From: Clostridium sp. UBA4108 | GTDB lineage: Bacteria > Bacillota > Clostridia > Clostridiales > Clostridiaceae | Reading direction: 5' to 3' | Length of the DNA: 64,000 nt | NCBI GenBank assembly: GCA_002381695.1 | Contig: DFXM01000020.1 | Location: 1-64,000 of the forward strand | Shown here: positions 34,076 to 42,657 of the stretch, piece by piece | Layout of the letters: each line of letters begins with the position of its first letter | Numbering within the stretch: position 1 is the stretch's first letter | Program-made: the position numbers and the translations under genes | Notes under the pieces: model-generated | The model's input: the letters and a program-made list of their open reading frames with translations, nothing else | The model's database searches: none | What the model was told of the DNA's origin: nothing

Positions 34076-35125
34076 ATGAAAATGTATAACCTTAATATAG
34101 AAAGAATTAATTTAAATAATAAAGATGCAGTATCAGAAGTAAAAACTTTTTTAGAGAAATCTGGACTTGGACTAGATAAAGATGTAGATTATACTCTAGT
34201 TGCAAGAGAGGGTGAAGAGATAAAAGGGACTTGCTCTAAGGCTAAGAATGTTTTAAAATGTTTTGCAGTGTCTGAAGAACTAAGAGGTGAAGGTGTAACA
34301 GCAAAACTAATAAATTATTTAAATGATAGATTATTTGAGGAAGAAATATATCACAGCTTTATTTTTACAAAACCACAGAATATAGATATCTTTAAAGGTG
34401 TTGGATATACACTTATATCTGAAAGTTATAAGGTAGCTCTTTTAGAAAATGGAATTTATAACATAAGTTCATACATAAATAAACTAAAGAAGCAATATAG
34501 TTTAATGGAAAATAAAAAAAGAGGATCTATTGTAATGAATTGTAATCCATTAACACTAGGACATCTTTATCTCATAGAAGAAGCAGCAAAACAATGTGAG
34601 GAACTCTTAATATTTATTGTAGAAGAAAATAAGTCCTTATTTCCTTTTGAGGATAGATATGAATTAGTTAAAAGAGGAACAGAGCATATTACTAATGTGA
34701 AAGTAATAAAAGGAGGGGAGTATATTATTTCTTCAGCTACCTTCCCATCATATTTCCTAAGAGAAAAGAGTGATGTGCTGACTGCATATACTTCATTAGA
34801 TGTAACTATATTTGGAGAGTACTTCGTCAGTGGATTAAATATTAAAAGCAGATATGTAGGTGAAGAGCTATACTGTGAAGTAACTAATGCATATAATAAT
34901 TCCCTTAAAGCTATATTACCAAAGTATGGAGTAGAAGTAGTTGAAATTAAAAGAAAAGAGCAGGATAGTATTCCTATAAGTGCATCTAGGGTTAGAGAAT
35001 ATATTAGAGAAAATAGTATGGAAAAAGTTTTAAATCTAGTACCTAAGGTGACCTATGACTTTTTAAATACACAGAAAGGCAAGGAGATAGTTGAAAAAAT
35101 AAAAATAACTAATTCTCCACATTAA
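34076..35125 (+). CDS. citC: [citramalate/citrate lyase] acetate:ACP ligase CitC
   Basis: 349 residues. The N-terminal about 130 residues look like a GNAT acetyltransferase domain (SEELRGEGVTAKLINYL, FKGVGYTLI). The C-terminal part is a nucleotidyl-transferase with IVMNCNPLTLGHLYLIEEAA (HxxH-like GHLYL) and ISASRVREYI. It uses ATP and acetate to acetylate the thiol of the CitD prosthetic group, which activates the lyase. It sits in a separate unit 0.7 kb after citF, with citX. Confidence 0.94.
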   Translation: MKMYNLNIERINLNNKDAVSEVKTFLEKSGLGLDKDVDYTLVAREGEEIKGTCSKAKNVLKCFAVSEELRGEGVTAKLINYLNDRLFEEEIYHSFIFTKPQNIDIFKGVGYTLISESYKVALLENGIYNISSYINKLKKQYSLMENKKRGSIVMNCNPLTLGHLYLIEEAAKQCEELLIFIVEENKSLFPFEDRYELVKRGTEHITNVKVIKGGEYIISSATFPSYFLREKSDVLTAYTSLDVTIFGEYFVSGLNIKSRYVGEELYCEVTNAYNNSLKAILPKYGVEVVEIKRKEQDSIPISASRVREYIRENSMEKVLNLVPKVTYDFLNTQKGKEIVEKIKITNSPH

Positions 35126-35129
35126 TAAG

Positions 35130-35654
35130 ATGATGAATAATGAAGAAAATATGATTTTCAATAAACTATTAGAGGATAGAGAACAGAGAGTAGTTACTAT
35201 AGAGGAAATGCTAAGGACCTACAAAGGTACGGCAATATGCATAAGGGCTAATTATCCAGGGCTATATAAAAATAATAAATACACAAAAGCTATTGTAGAA
35301 ACTATGAAAGATGAGTGTGAGAAGATATTTAAAAAGAATATAGGTTATAAGCTTTCTCAAGAGACCTATGAAGGAAGCATAGTGCTTATGAGTATTAAAG
35401 ATAGCTTAAGAAATGTGAAATTACAATGCATAAGCATAGAGGAAAACCATCCATTGGGAAGATTAATAGATATAGATGTATATGGAGAAGATCTTGAAAC
35501 TATAAATAGGGAACAGCTAGGATTCAATAAAAGAAGCTGTTATATATGTAACGATTATGCACATAACTGTGTTAGAAGTAAGAAACACTCTATGGAGGAT
35601 ATAAAGAGATATATAGAAGAGATAGTTGACAATTACATTGAGGGTACGAAATAA
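35130..35654 (+). CDS. citX: holo-ACP synthase CitX for the lyase carrier
   Basis: 174 residues. HPLGRLIDIDVYG is the nucleotidyl-transferase signature and CYICNDYAHNCVRSKKH the conserved Cys-rich segment. CitX transfers the phosphoribosyl-dephospho-CoA group onto the serine of CitD. The donor is made by CitG, whose gene is not in this window. The start is uncertain: ATG 35130, ATG 35133 and ATG 35151 all lack a strong ribosome binding site, and coupling to citC (4-nt gap) is likely. Confidence 0.92.
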   Translation: MMNNEENMIFNKLLEDREQRVVTIEEMLRTYKGTAICIRANYPGLYKNNKYTKAIVETMKDECEKIFKKNIGYKLSQETYEGSIVLMSIKDSLRNVKLQCISIEENHPLGRLIDIDVYGEDLETINREQLGFNKRSCYICNDYAHNCVRSKKHSMEDIKRYIEEIVDNYIEGTK

Positions 35655-35751
35655 ATGTATAATGTGAAATAGATTAAAGGTATTAACTTAACATTATATT
35701 CTTAATTTCCTCAAAATTTATTACAAAATAATTAAAATTTAAGATAGCAAG

Positions 35752-35777
35752 ATAAACTTTCAAAATTTAATAGCGTA
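35752..35777 (+). promoter_or_regulatory. putative autoregulatory ECF-sigma promoter
   Basis: ATAAAC (35752-35757) and CGTA (35774-35777) are separated by exactly 16 bp. This matches the TGAAAC-N16-CGTA pattern of SigW/SigX-type extracytoplasmic-function promoters, which usually precede the sigma gene itself. The start would lie about 20 nt before the sigma gene ATG. No sigma-A promoter is evident here. The 5' part of this gap (35655-35750) shows nothing else. Confidence 0.6.
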
Positions 35778-35803
35778 TTATTATATAGAGAGAGGAGAAA
35801 ATA

Positions 35804-36358
35804 ATGATTTCACAAAGTAATAATGTGATAGAGGATGTAATACTTGTAGAAAAAGTGTTACAGGGGGATATTGAAAGCTTTGAGATACTTATAAAAAAAT
35901 ATGAACTTATGATAATAAGGTTTGCATATGGGATGGTAAAAAATAAAGAAACCAGTGAAGATATCACACAAGAGGTTTTTATAACTATATATAATAAATT
36001 AGGAATGTATAATAAATCTTACAGTTTTTCTAATTGGATTTTACAAATAACCAGGAATAAATGTATAGATTATATGAGAAAGTATAATAAGGTACAAGAA
36101 AGTGATATAGATATAGCCTATGATGTTTCATCTAAAGATATGGGACCACAAGAATTTACAGAATATCAAGAGGTGAAAGGAAAGGTTAATGAATATATAA
36201 AGACATTAAATGAACTAGATGCACAGATTCTTAATTTGAGATATTCAAAGGACTTAACTTTTAAAGATATAGGAGAAATTCTTTCTTTAACTGAAACTAC
36301 GGCTAAAAGAAAATATTATAAAATTAGAGATGGATTTAAAAGTTTTTATAATCAATAA
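35804..36358 (+). CDS. ECF RNA polymerase sigma factor
   Basis: 184 residues with regions 2 and 4 only. Region 2 covers about residues 20-90, with EDITQEVFITIYNKL and FSNWILQITRNKCIDYMRKY. Region 4 is about 125-180, with LRYSKDLTFKDIGEILSLTETTAKRKYYKIRDGF (helix-turn-helix). ATG follows GAGAGGAG. It directs polymerase to a specific stress or envelope regulon. The next gene is a zinc-finger anti-sigma factor, as expected for a paired switch. Confidence 0.95.
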   Translation: MISQSNNVIEDVILVEKVLQGDIESFEILIKKYELMIIRFAYGMVKNKETSEDITQEVFITIYNKLGMYNKSYSFSNWILQITRNKCIDYMRKYNKVQESDIDIAYDVSSKDMGPQEFTEYQEVKGKVNEYIKTLNELDAQILNLRYSKDLTFKDIGEILSLTETTAKRKYYKIRDGFKSFYNQ

Positions 36359-36371
36359 GGAGGTGGATTAG

Positions 36372-37352
36372 ATGAGATGCGAACAGTGTAAAGATAGAAT
36401 GTTTGAATATGTTGAAAATATGTTATCAGAAGAACAAGATAAAGAAATGAAAGCACATATTGAAGAATGCGAACAGTGTATGGAAGCATATAAAAGAGAG
36501 CTCATTGAAGCTGAGGCTTTTAAAGAAGTATGTTCTTATGAAAATGTAGAATTTAATAGTTCTGTTGATAATATAATAAATTCTATTGATAAGAATAAAT
36601 ATAGAGATAATAAAAAGAATAGAAGATATCCAAAAGTTTTTGCAATTGCAGCAGTCATTATGATAGGTCTAATTATAACTCCTATGGTTATAGATAGGAT
36701 AAATAATAAAAAATCAGATTTTGCTATGGATGGAGCAAAAAAAGAAGCTTCTGAAGAAAGATCACAAGTCAATAATAATGCAAAAACAGCTCAAATTCCA
36801 GAAACAGAGTTAGGTGACTCAATATATGGATTAGATGGGACACAAGGATATGCTATGGAAATATATCAGGCTACCGAGGTTTCTATAGAAAAACAAATGC
36901 AATTTAATACACCATTTATAGCAACTCCTGATGGAAAGTATGAGGCTACTATTGAGGGAAAAGGAGAGACTGCGGTAGAAGAAGGCCAAGGAGTAATATA
37001 TATAAAGAATAAAGTGGACGGTAAGATGATAGAATATAAAATGTTAAGCACTGATGGCCAACAATCTCCATGTAGTATAAATTGGTATGATGATAGGAAT
37101 CTTATGATTGTCCAAGGGAATGCACATGGAACATTGGTAAGAGGATTGGATATAATTACTCTTAATGCTGAAACCTCAGAACAGACTAAGATTTATTCTT
37201 TACCTACATCTGGAACACAAAGAATTAAAAGCGTTGAAAGAATTAAAAATGATTTGAAAATAAATTATGTAGAGTATGATGATATAATGAATGAGTATGA
37301 AGAAAAAGAAAAATTAGTAACAGATTACAAGTTAGGCAAGTTAATAGAATAA
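36372..37352 (+). CDS. transmembrane anti-sigma factor with unknown extracellular domain
   Basis: 326 residues. The N-terminus (CEQCKDRMFEYVEN then HIEECEQC) is a zf-HC2/ZAS zinc-binding anti-sigma domain with H-x3-C-x2-C. One membrane span lies at about residues 87-106. The outer part is about 200 residues, starting with a polar linker and containing ATPDGKYEATIEGKGE and a late SINWYDDRNLMIV segment. This outer domain presumably senses a signal; I do not recognise it with confidence. It is 13 nt from the sigma gene. Confidence 0.88.
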   Translation: MRCEQCKDRMFEYVENMLSEEQDKEMKAHIEECEQCMEAYKRELIEAEAFKEVCSYENVEFNSSVDNIINSIDKNKYRDNKKNRRYPKVFAIAAVIMIGLIITPMVIDRINNKKSDFAMDGAKKEASEERSQVNNNAKTAQIPETELGDSIYGLDGTQGYAMEIYQATEVSIEKQMQFNTPFIATPDGKYEATIEGKGETAVEEGQGVIYIKNKVDGKMIEYKMLSTDGQQSPCSINWYDDRNLMIVQGNAHGTLVRGLDIITLNAETSEQTKIYSLPTSGTQRIKSVERIKNDLKINYVEYDDIMNEYEEKEKLVTDYKLGKLIE

Positions 37353-37370
37353 TAATTATTAATTATTTCT

Positions 37371-37417
37371 AAAATCCCTCTATTTTTACAAAATAGAGGG
37401 ATTTTAGATTTTTTTTT
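37371..37417 (+). terminator. terminator after the sigma/anti-sigma operon
   Basis: AAAATCCCTCTATTTT (37371-37386) pairs perfectly with AAAATAGAGGGATTTT (37390-37405), followed closely by a nine-T run. Confidence 0.95.
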
Positions 37418-37462
37418 GTGTTATAATTAAACTTATTAAATTGTCATATAGGTGGTGACAGG

Positions 37463-38740
37463 GTGAAAAAAGTAAACAAACATTATCAGAGAGCAATGAA
37501 TTATTACTGTGATGGAAATTTAAATAAGGCCATGCTGTATTGTGATAAAGTATTAGCCGTAAATAGAGAACATTCTCCAACCCTAAATCTTAAGGGATTA
37601 ATATGTTATATAAAAGGTGACTTGGAAAGTGCTCAGATGAATTGGAAAATAAATTATAAAATAAATGGAGATGGGGTATCAAAGAACTATTTAGAAGATA
37701 GTAAAAATGATAAGAATAAACTTTATTTATATAGTCAAGGAGTATTATTTTTCAATGAAGTAAAAGTTAGAAAAGCATTAGAATGCTTCGTAGAATGTGA
37801 GAATTCTCATTTTAATAGTATTAATTTATGGAGTTATATAGCTTTATCTTATATGAAGCTTGGAGACTATGACAATTGTATAAAATACATGGAACAGATT
37901 CTAAGTGTAGATAGGAATAATAGCATAGCCCTAGAGATAAACAAACAATTACAAGATATAAAAATAATCAAAAAACAGATACCTTGGAAAAGTATTAAAA
38001 TTACTACTATAGTTTTAGTTATAGCTTTAATATTATTTTCTACAAGTGTGTTTATTTACTCTAAGCGGAGTCATATAAGGAATATTTTTAGTACTAGGTC
38101 GCAGATAGAAAAAGTGGACGAGGAATCTACAAATAATTCTAATTTCCAAGGAAATATTATTGGAAATTCAAAAGACGAAAGTGAAAAATATGAAGAAAAT
38201 AATAATAGTAATGAGAAAAAGGCAGAGTTTAATAAGGAAGTTGTAACTGGTTTACTGAAAAATAAGAAATATGAGGAAATATATGACTATATAGAAACTG
38301 TGGATATTGAAGAGTTAAGTATTAATGAAAAAGTAGTTGTAGAGGATGCTAAAGTTGTAATTATGGAGGAAGGCGTAAATTATTTTTATGAGGAGGCTTC
38401 AAAGCTTATCCATGAAAATAACTATGATAAATCTTTAAATTTTCTAAAAAAGGCTTATAAATATAGTGAAAAAAGTTATTTAAAAGAACATATTTTATAC
38501 ATGTTAGGTTTTTCTAGTGAAAAAATAGGAGATATAGAAAATAGTAATAAATACTATGAGGAATATGCTAAAATTTATATAAAGGATGGGGTATATATAG
38601 AACAGTGCCTATATAATTTATCCATTAACAATGAGAAGATAGATATAGATAAATCTAAGAAATATTCTAAAATACTTAAAGAAAATTTCGCAAAGTCCGA
38701 ATTTAACAATACAAAGATAAAGGAGATATTAAATAAATAG
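37463..38740 (+). CDS. TPR-repeat protein with one membrane span, unknown role
   Basis: 425 residues, GTG start after GGTGGTGAC. The N-terminal about 170 residues hold tetratricopeptide repeats (YYCDGNLNKAMLYCDKVLAVNREHSPTLNLKG and SYMKLGDYDNCIKYMEQILSVDRNN). A membrane span follows (about 178-198). The outer part starts with an Asn/Glu/Lys-rich linker and ends in more TPR-like helices (NNYDKSLNFLKKAYKYS). Such proteins scaffold complexes at the membrane. Function and partners are unknown. Confidence 0.85.
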   Translation: MKKVNKHYQRAMNYYCDGNLNKAMLYCDKVLAVNREHSPTLNLKGLICYIKGDLESAQMNWKINYKINGDGVSKNYLEDSKNDKNKLYLYSQGVLFFNEVKVRKALECFVECENSHFNSINLWSYIALSYMKLGDYDNCIKYMEQILSVDRNNSIALEINKQLQDIKIIKKQIPWKSIKITTIVLVIALILFSTSVFIYSKRSHIRNIFSTRSQIEKVDEESTNNSNFQGNIIGNSKDESEKYEENNNSNEKKAEFNKEVVTGLLKNKKYEEIYDYIETVDIEELSINEKVVVEDAKVVIMEEGVNYFYEEASKLIHENNYDKSLNFLKKAYKYSEKSYLKEHILYMLGFSSEKIGDIENSNKYYEEYAKIYIKDGVYIEQCLYNLSINNEKIDIDKSKKYSKILKENFAKSEFNNTKIKEILNK

Positions 38741-38752
38741 TATTTTAGACAT

Positions 38753-38787
38753 TAAAAATAAACTAGTATATAATTAGTTATTTTTAC
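38753..38787 (+). terminator. possible terminator between the TPR gene and thioredoxin
   Basis: An AT-only hairpin, TAAAAATAAACTA against TAGTTATTTTTA with one bulged A, about 9-nt loop. The all-A/T stem makes termination weaker than at the other sites in this window. Confidence 0.5.
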
Positions 38788-38810
38788 ATGTCTTATATGG
38801 AGGTATAAAA

Positions 38811-39125
38811 ATGTTAGAGTTAAAGGGCAACGTTTTTCATGAGGCAATTAAGAATAATACTAAGCCAGTATTAGTAAATTTTGGGGCAGCATGGTGTGGA
38901 CCTTGTAAGATGTTGGAACCAATTTATGATGAGCTTTCTAAAGAAATGAATGAAAGTTTTGTCTTTGTGAAAGTAAATGTAGATGAGAATCTAAATTTGG
39001 TAAGACAACATAATATAGCAAATATACCAACCATAATAATTTATGAGAATGGAAAAATAATAGATATTATAATTGGATTTAAAGAAAAAGAAGAATTACG
39101 AAGATTATTAAATAAATACATTTAA
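38811..39125 (+). CDS. thioredoxin
   Basis: 104 residues, standard thioredoxin length. The active site is WCGPCK (FGAAWCGPCKMLEP, near residue 30) and the cis-proline is in IANIPTIIIY. It reduces disulfides with an NADPH- or ferredoxin-dependent reductase. ATG follows TGGAGGT. It is a single gene ending in a bidirectional terminator; no reductase lies beside it. Clostridia often have several such proteins, so it may not be the main one. Confidence 0.95.
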   Translation: MLELKGNVFHEAIKNNTKPVLVNFGAAWCGPCKMLEPIYDELSKEMNESFVFVKVNVDENLNLVRQHNIANIPTIIIYENGKIIDIIIGFKEKEELRRLLNKYI

Positions 39126-39166
39126 CATAAAACAAACAGATGCCACAGCATCTGTTTGTTTTATGT
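39125..39166. terminator. bidirectional terminator between thioredoxin and a convergent unit
   Basis: A perfect 19-bp stem, from ACATAAAACAAACAGATGC (39125-39143) to its complement (39148-39166), with a 4-nt loop. The stem begins at the last base of the thioredoxin stop codon. The T-rich arm works for the plus strand, and TTTTAT on the other arm for the minus strand. Confidence 0.85.
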
Positions 39167-39188
39167 TTAAATGTATAGCAAATGAATA

Positions 39189-39323
39189 TCATATATTTTT
39201 CACCACTGGATTAACTATAAATACTTCAAGTTTATTTAGGGTTAAGCGATTCAGAGCATCTATATCAAGGGATGGAACAGTTATAAAGATAAATACTATA
39301 AAAATTATTAATAATTTTTTCAT
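39189..39323 (-). CDS. 44-residue membrane or secreted small protein, unknown
   Basis: Translation reads MKKLLIIFIVFIFITVPSL then a polar part ending VNPVVKNI. The first 18 residues are a signal-peptide-like or membrane helix with two lysines at the front. A clear AGAGGAG lies 9 nt before the ATG on the minus strand. It follows a larger membrane protein gene by 68 nt in the same direction, so the two probably form one operon. No family is recognised; too short for most gene finders. Confidence 0.6.
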   Translation of the reverse strand: MKKLLIIFIVFIFITVPSLDIDALNRLTLNKLEVFIVNPVVKNI

Positions 39324-39391
39324 ATAACTCATCTCCTCTTTCAATAATTATTCTTCCAATAAAAATAATTATAATGCATGAAAAAGAAATT

Positions 39392-40405
39392 TTATTGTAA
39401 TTTATCTTTAATTAATACATATTCCTTCATAAATTTATCATATAGTATATCCATATTATTATAGGTTTTATTAGCAGTATCGTATAAAGAATCTAAGTCA
39501 ATTTCGCTTTTATCTTTTTTATCAGATAATACTTTTTCTGTTGCCATTGCATATTTAATATCAATAAGGTATTCACTATACATATCGACGGTTTTTAGAA
39601 GTCCTTCATAAATATCTAAAACATTGTTAGGTATAGACATTTCTCTTAATAGTTTTTTAATGGTATCTACTTTCGTTATAGTATCATTAATATCTTTTAT
39701 AACCAATTCATAACTAATTTTATTAGCTCTACAATCTAATACTTTACTATAAAAATTAATTTTAATGTTTTGAAAAGATATAAATAATTCGTTGAATCTT
39801 ACACCGAATTTACTAAGTTGATTTTCTTTTATCTCTTCACTCTTTTTCGAATTTGATTTACTAATACAATAATTTATAGAGGAGTCGATAAACTTAGATA
39901 AAGATTGTCCAATAGAAAGAGGTTTATTTTTTACAATCAAGTTAGCATAGTGGTCATTAGCATTTTTCTCATAAGATTTTAAGTCATCACAGGCTATGAG
40001 AACGTCTTTCCCAGTAGGATTATTTAAGATTGCTATAAGTTGATCAAATATGAGTATATTTTGTTGAGCACCTTTATATATATGAGAATAAACATTTTTT
40101 TCATTATCACTTAAATTTTTATTGTTATAATCTATGCTTTCTATAATTTTATACATATTCTCTTTCATCTTTGGTATAGATTTTAGAGCTTTTTCCACAT
40201 CCACATCCTTAATCCCTATAAACTCACTGCTTTCACTATTTACATCGATTATTCTTTCAATGATGTTAGAAATGTTTTTCTCAGATTTAGAAACAGTTAA
40301 ATAATTAAAAACTTTATAACTTAAAAAAAGTAGTAATAAGGTTATAACTATATATAATATATATTTAGGTAGTGAATCAATTTTTTTTGATATTAAGTTT
40401 TTCAT
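39392..40405 (-). CDS. membrane-anchored helical protein, unknown
   Basis: 337 residues. One membrane span near the N-terminus (about 15-35, YILYIVITLLLLFLSYKVF) precedes a long, mostly helical, charged domain that is likely outside the cell or coiled. No domain I can name is present. ATG 40405 is preceded on the minus strand by AAAGGGGG. Together with the small protein downstream, it forms the only minus-strand operon of the central window, facing away from cdaA. Confidence 0.8.
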   Translation of the reverse strand: MKNLISKKIDSLPKYILYIVITLLLLFLSYKVFNYLTVSKSEKNISNIIERIIDVNSESSEFIGIKDVDVEKALKSIPKMKENMYKIIESIDYNNKNLSDNEKNVYSHIYKGAQQNILIFDQLIAILNNPTGKDVLIACDDLKSYEKNANDHYANLIVKNKPLSIGQSLSKFIDSSINYCISKSNSKKSEEIKENQLSKFGVRFNELFISFQNIKINFYSKVLDCRANKISYELVIKDINDTITKVDTIKKLLREMSIPNNVLDIYEGLLKTVDMYSEYLIDIKYAMATEKVLSDKKDKSEIDLDSLYDTANKTYNNMDILYDKFMKEYVLIKDKLQ

Positions 40406-40597
40406 TTAGAGGTTCCCCCTTTGTTATAAGATTTACATAAAAAATATTATATTTCTTTATATTATGGTAAATACTAAAATATTCATATAAATAGATTAAT
40501 TTTAATAATATTTTATTAATATACAAGTGTTTCTTAGTATATTATAAATGCTTTTAATAGTGTATAATTAATTTAGTAGAAATGCGGGGTGGTTTAT

Positions 40598-41443
40598 TTG
40601 AGTTTAGTAGATTTTATAATTAATATATTTAGAGGGTTCAAGGCAACTTCTTTAATTGATATAGTAGTAGTTTCCTACATATTTTACAAAGGATACACCT
40701 TGATGAAAGAAACTAGAGCAGAACAGTTATTAAAAGGAATTTTATTAATATTTCTTTTGATACCTGTTAGTGATATTTTGAATTTAACAACATTAAATTG
40801 GATATTACAAAATACACTTACTATTAGTGTAATTTCTATAATTATAATTTTCCAACCAGAGATAAGAAGAGCTTTGGAGCATATAGGAAGAACCTCCATA
40901 ATGGACAAAATGATGTATGAAGATGATGAAATAATGATTAAGGTTATAGATGAAATAGTAGATTCAATAGAAGCGTTAGCTAAAGAAAGGACTGGTGCCC
41001 TTCTTATCATTGAGCAAAAAACAGGATTAGGAGATGTTATTAGTACTGGTACAAAAATTAATGCAGATGTTTCATCAGCACTTTTACAGAATATATTTGT
41101 AGTTAATACTCCGTTACATGATGGAGCTACAATAATAAGAAATGATAAAATTATTGCAGCAGGATGTTTTTTACCGTTGACCAATGATGATAAATTAAGT
41201 AAGCAACTTGGTACAAGGCATAGAGCGGGAATAGGGATTACAGAAATAACAGATTGCATAACTATAATAGTTTCAGAAGAAACAGGTGTTATATCCCTAG
41301 CTATCAATGGAAAACTTTTAAGAAGTTATGATAAGGATAAACTGAGGACTGTTCTGTTAAATATCATGAAGAATAGACAAGGCAAGAAAGTTTCATTGAA
41401 GGAGAGGGCAAAGTCATGGATAAGCAAAAAAGACAAGATATAA
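40598..41443 (+). CDS. cdaA: diadenylate cyclase CdaA
   Basis: 281 residues from TTG 40598, six bases after GGGGTGG; a GTG inside that element (40589) is less likely. Three N-terminal membrane helices precede the DAC domain. That domain has PLHDGATIIRND (Asp-Gly-Ala) and GTRHRAGIG (Arg-His-Arg), the two nucleotide motifs. It makes c-di-AMP from two ATP, controlling potassium, osmolyte and envelope homeostasis. cdaR overlaps its last 28 nt, as in other Firmicutes. Confidence 0.96.
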   Translation: MSLVDFIINIFRGFKATSLIDIVVVSYIFYKGYTLMKETRAEQLLKGILLIFLLIPVSDILNLTTLNWILQNTLTISVISIIIIFQPEIRRALEHIGRTSIMDKMMYEDDEIMIKVIDEIVDSIEALAKERTGALLIIEQKTGLGDVISTGTKINADVSSALLQNIFVVNTPLHDGATIIRNDKIIAAGCFLPLTNDDKLSKQLGTRHRAGIGITEITDCITIIVSEETGVISLAINGKLLRSYDKDKLRTVLLNIMKNRQGKKVSLKERAKSWISKKDKI

Positions 41444-42657
41444 TAATTAAAGCCTGCTGTGTGATTGCTGCTCTTACACTATGGGTATATATACGTAATA
41501 CTGAAAATCCAGTAAGTACTCAACTGATTAAATATGTTCCAGTTGATGTAGTTAATTTAGATACATTAGAAGACAAAGATTTAGTGGCAGTACCAGGACA
41601 GGAGTTTTATGTAAATTTAAATATTAAAGCACCAGATTCCATAGCTAGAAATATTGATAAAAATAAAGACTTTAAATTGCAAGTAGATGTTAAGGATTAT
41701 GCTTTAAAGGCTGGAGAAACTAAGATACCTGTAACAGTTAAAGAAAGTCCCTCAGGAGTCAGCATACTAAATCCTGACGGATTACTAGTTAAAATCGAAG
41801 TGGATAATTTAGTGGAAATTAATGTGCCAACAACTACTAATGTAGTTGGAAAAGTAGCAGATGGATTTTATAATGATAATGTAACTATGTCACTTGATAC
41901 GGTTAGGGTCACAGGGCCAGAAAAGCTTTTAAAAAGTGTTAAATCAGTATCAGGGGATATAGATATTAAAGATGCTAAAGCAGATATTAATAAAATCGTG
42001 AAATTAAAGGCTGTTGATGCTAATGGAAAAGAGGTTTCAGATGTTAAGATAAATCCTGATTATGCTCAAGTAAGTGTTCAAGTGAGTAAGGGGAGAGTAC
42101 TAGAAGTTCAAGTAAAAACAAAGGGAGCACCTAGTTCAGGAGTTTCTATAGAGACCATAGAGGCAATTCCTAAAGCAGTTGAGGTTTCTGGGGACACTGA
42201 AGTTATTGATCAGGTCCGAACACTAAGTACAGAGACTATAGATTTAAACTCTATAAATCAAGATACCACTATAGACACAAATTTAATAGTTCCATCGGGA
42301 ATTAAAATTACAAATAATAACTATAAAGTAAAGGTGAAAATTACTGTTAATAAGCTTCAAGAGAAGACTGTGTCTATACCTATAAAGTATATAAATCTAG
42401 GGGAAAAATTAACTGTTGAGGTAAAAGAACCAACTGTTAACTTAACTTTAACTGGACAAGAAAGTCAGCTAGATAGTTTGGTACTAGATAATATTGTAGC
42501 AAATATAGATTTACAGGGGTTAAAAGAAGGAGACCATTCAGTTGAATTAAAATTAACAGGTATTCCTAATGGAATTAATATAAAATCTCAAAGCATAAAC
42601 AATGTAAATATAACAATTAAAAACATTCCGGAGGAAACAAATAATAATGGCAGTTAA
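41416..42657 (+). CDS. cdaR: CdaA regulator CdaR (YbbR-domain protein)
   Basis: 413 residues. An N-terminal membrane helix (about 8-26, IIIKACCVIAALTLWVYI) anchors a string of extracellular YbbR repeats. VTVKESPSGVSILNPDGLLVKIE and VSVQVSKGRVLEVQVKTKGAPS are typical repeat edges. CdaR binds CdaA and tunes its cyclase activity. GGAGAGG precedes ATG 41416 inside cdaA. The last 11 nt overlap the next gene. Confidence 0.94.
   Translation: MDKQKRQDIIIKACCVIAALTLWVYIRNTENPVSTQLIKYVPVDVVNLDTLEDKDLVAVPGQEFYVNLNIKAPDSIARNIDKNKDFKLQVDVKDYALKAGETKIPVTVKESPSGVSILNPDGLLVKIEVDNLVEINVPTTTNVVGKVADGFYNDNVTMSLDTVRVTGPEKLLKSVKSVSGDIDIKDAKADINKIVKLKAVDANGKEVSDVKINPDYAQVSVQVSKGRVLEVQVKTKGAPSSGVSIETIEAIPKAVEVSGDTEVIDQVRTLSTETIDLNSINQDTTIDTNLIVPSGIKITNNNYKVKVKITVNKLQEKTVSIPIKYINLGEKLTVEVKEPTVNLTLTGQESQLDSLVLDNIVANIDLQGLKEGDHSVELKLTGIPNGINIKSQSINNVNITIKNIPEETNNNGS

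Noticed and set aside
30632..35654. Citrate fermentation operon
   Set aside because: No citrate transporter or oxaloacetate decarboxylase is seen, and the neighbouring genes make mesaconate, so citramalate is the better substrate.
40684..41307. 207-residue minus-strand ORF
   Set aside because: It is a full antisense shadow of cdaA, whose DAC motifs are clear, and lacks a ribosome binding site or recognisable domain.
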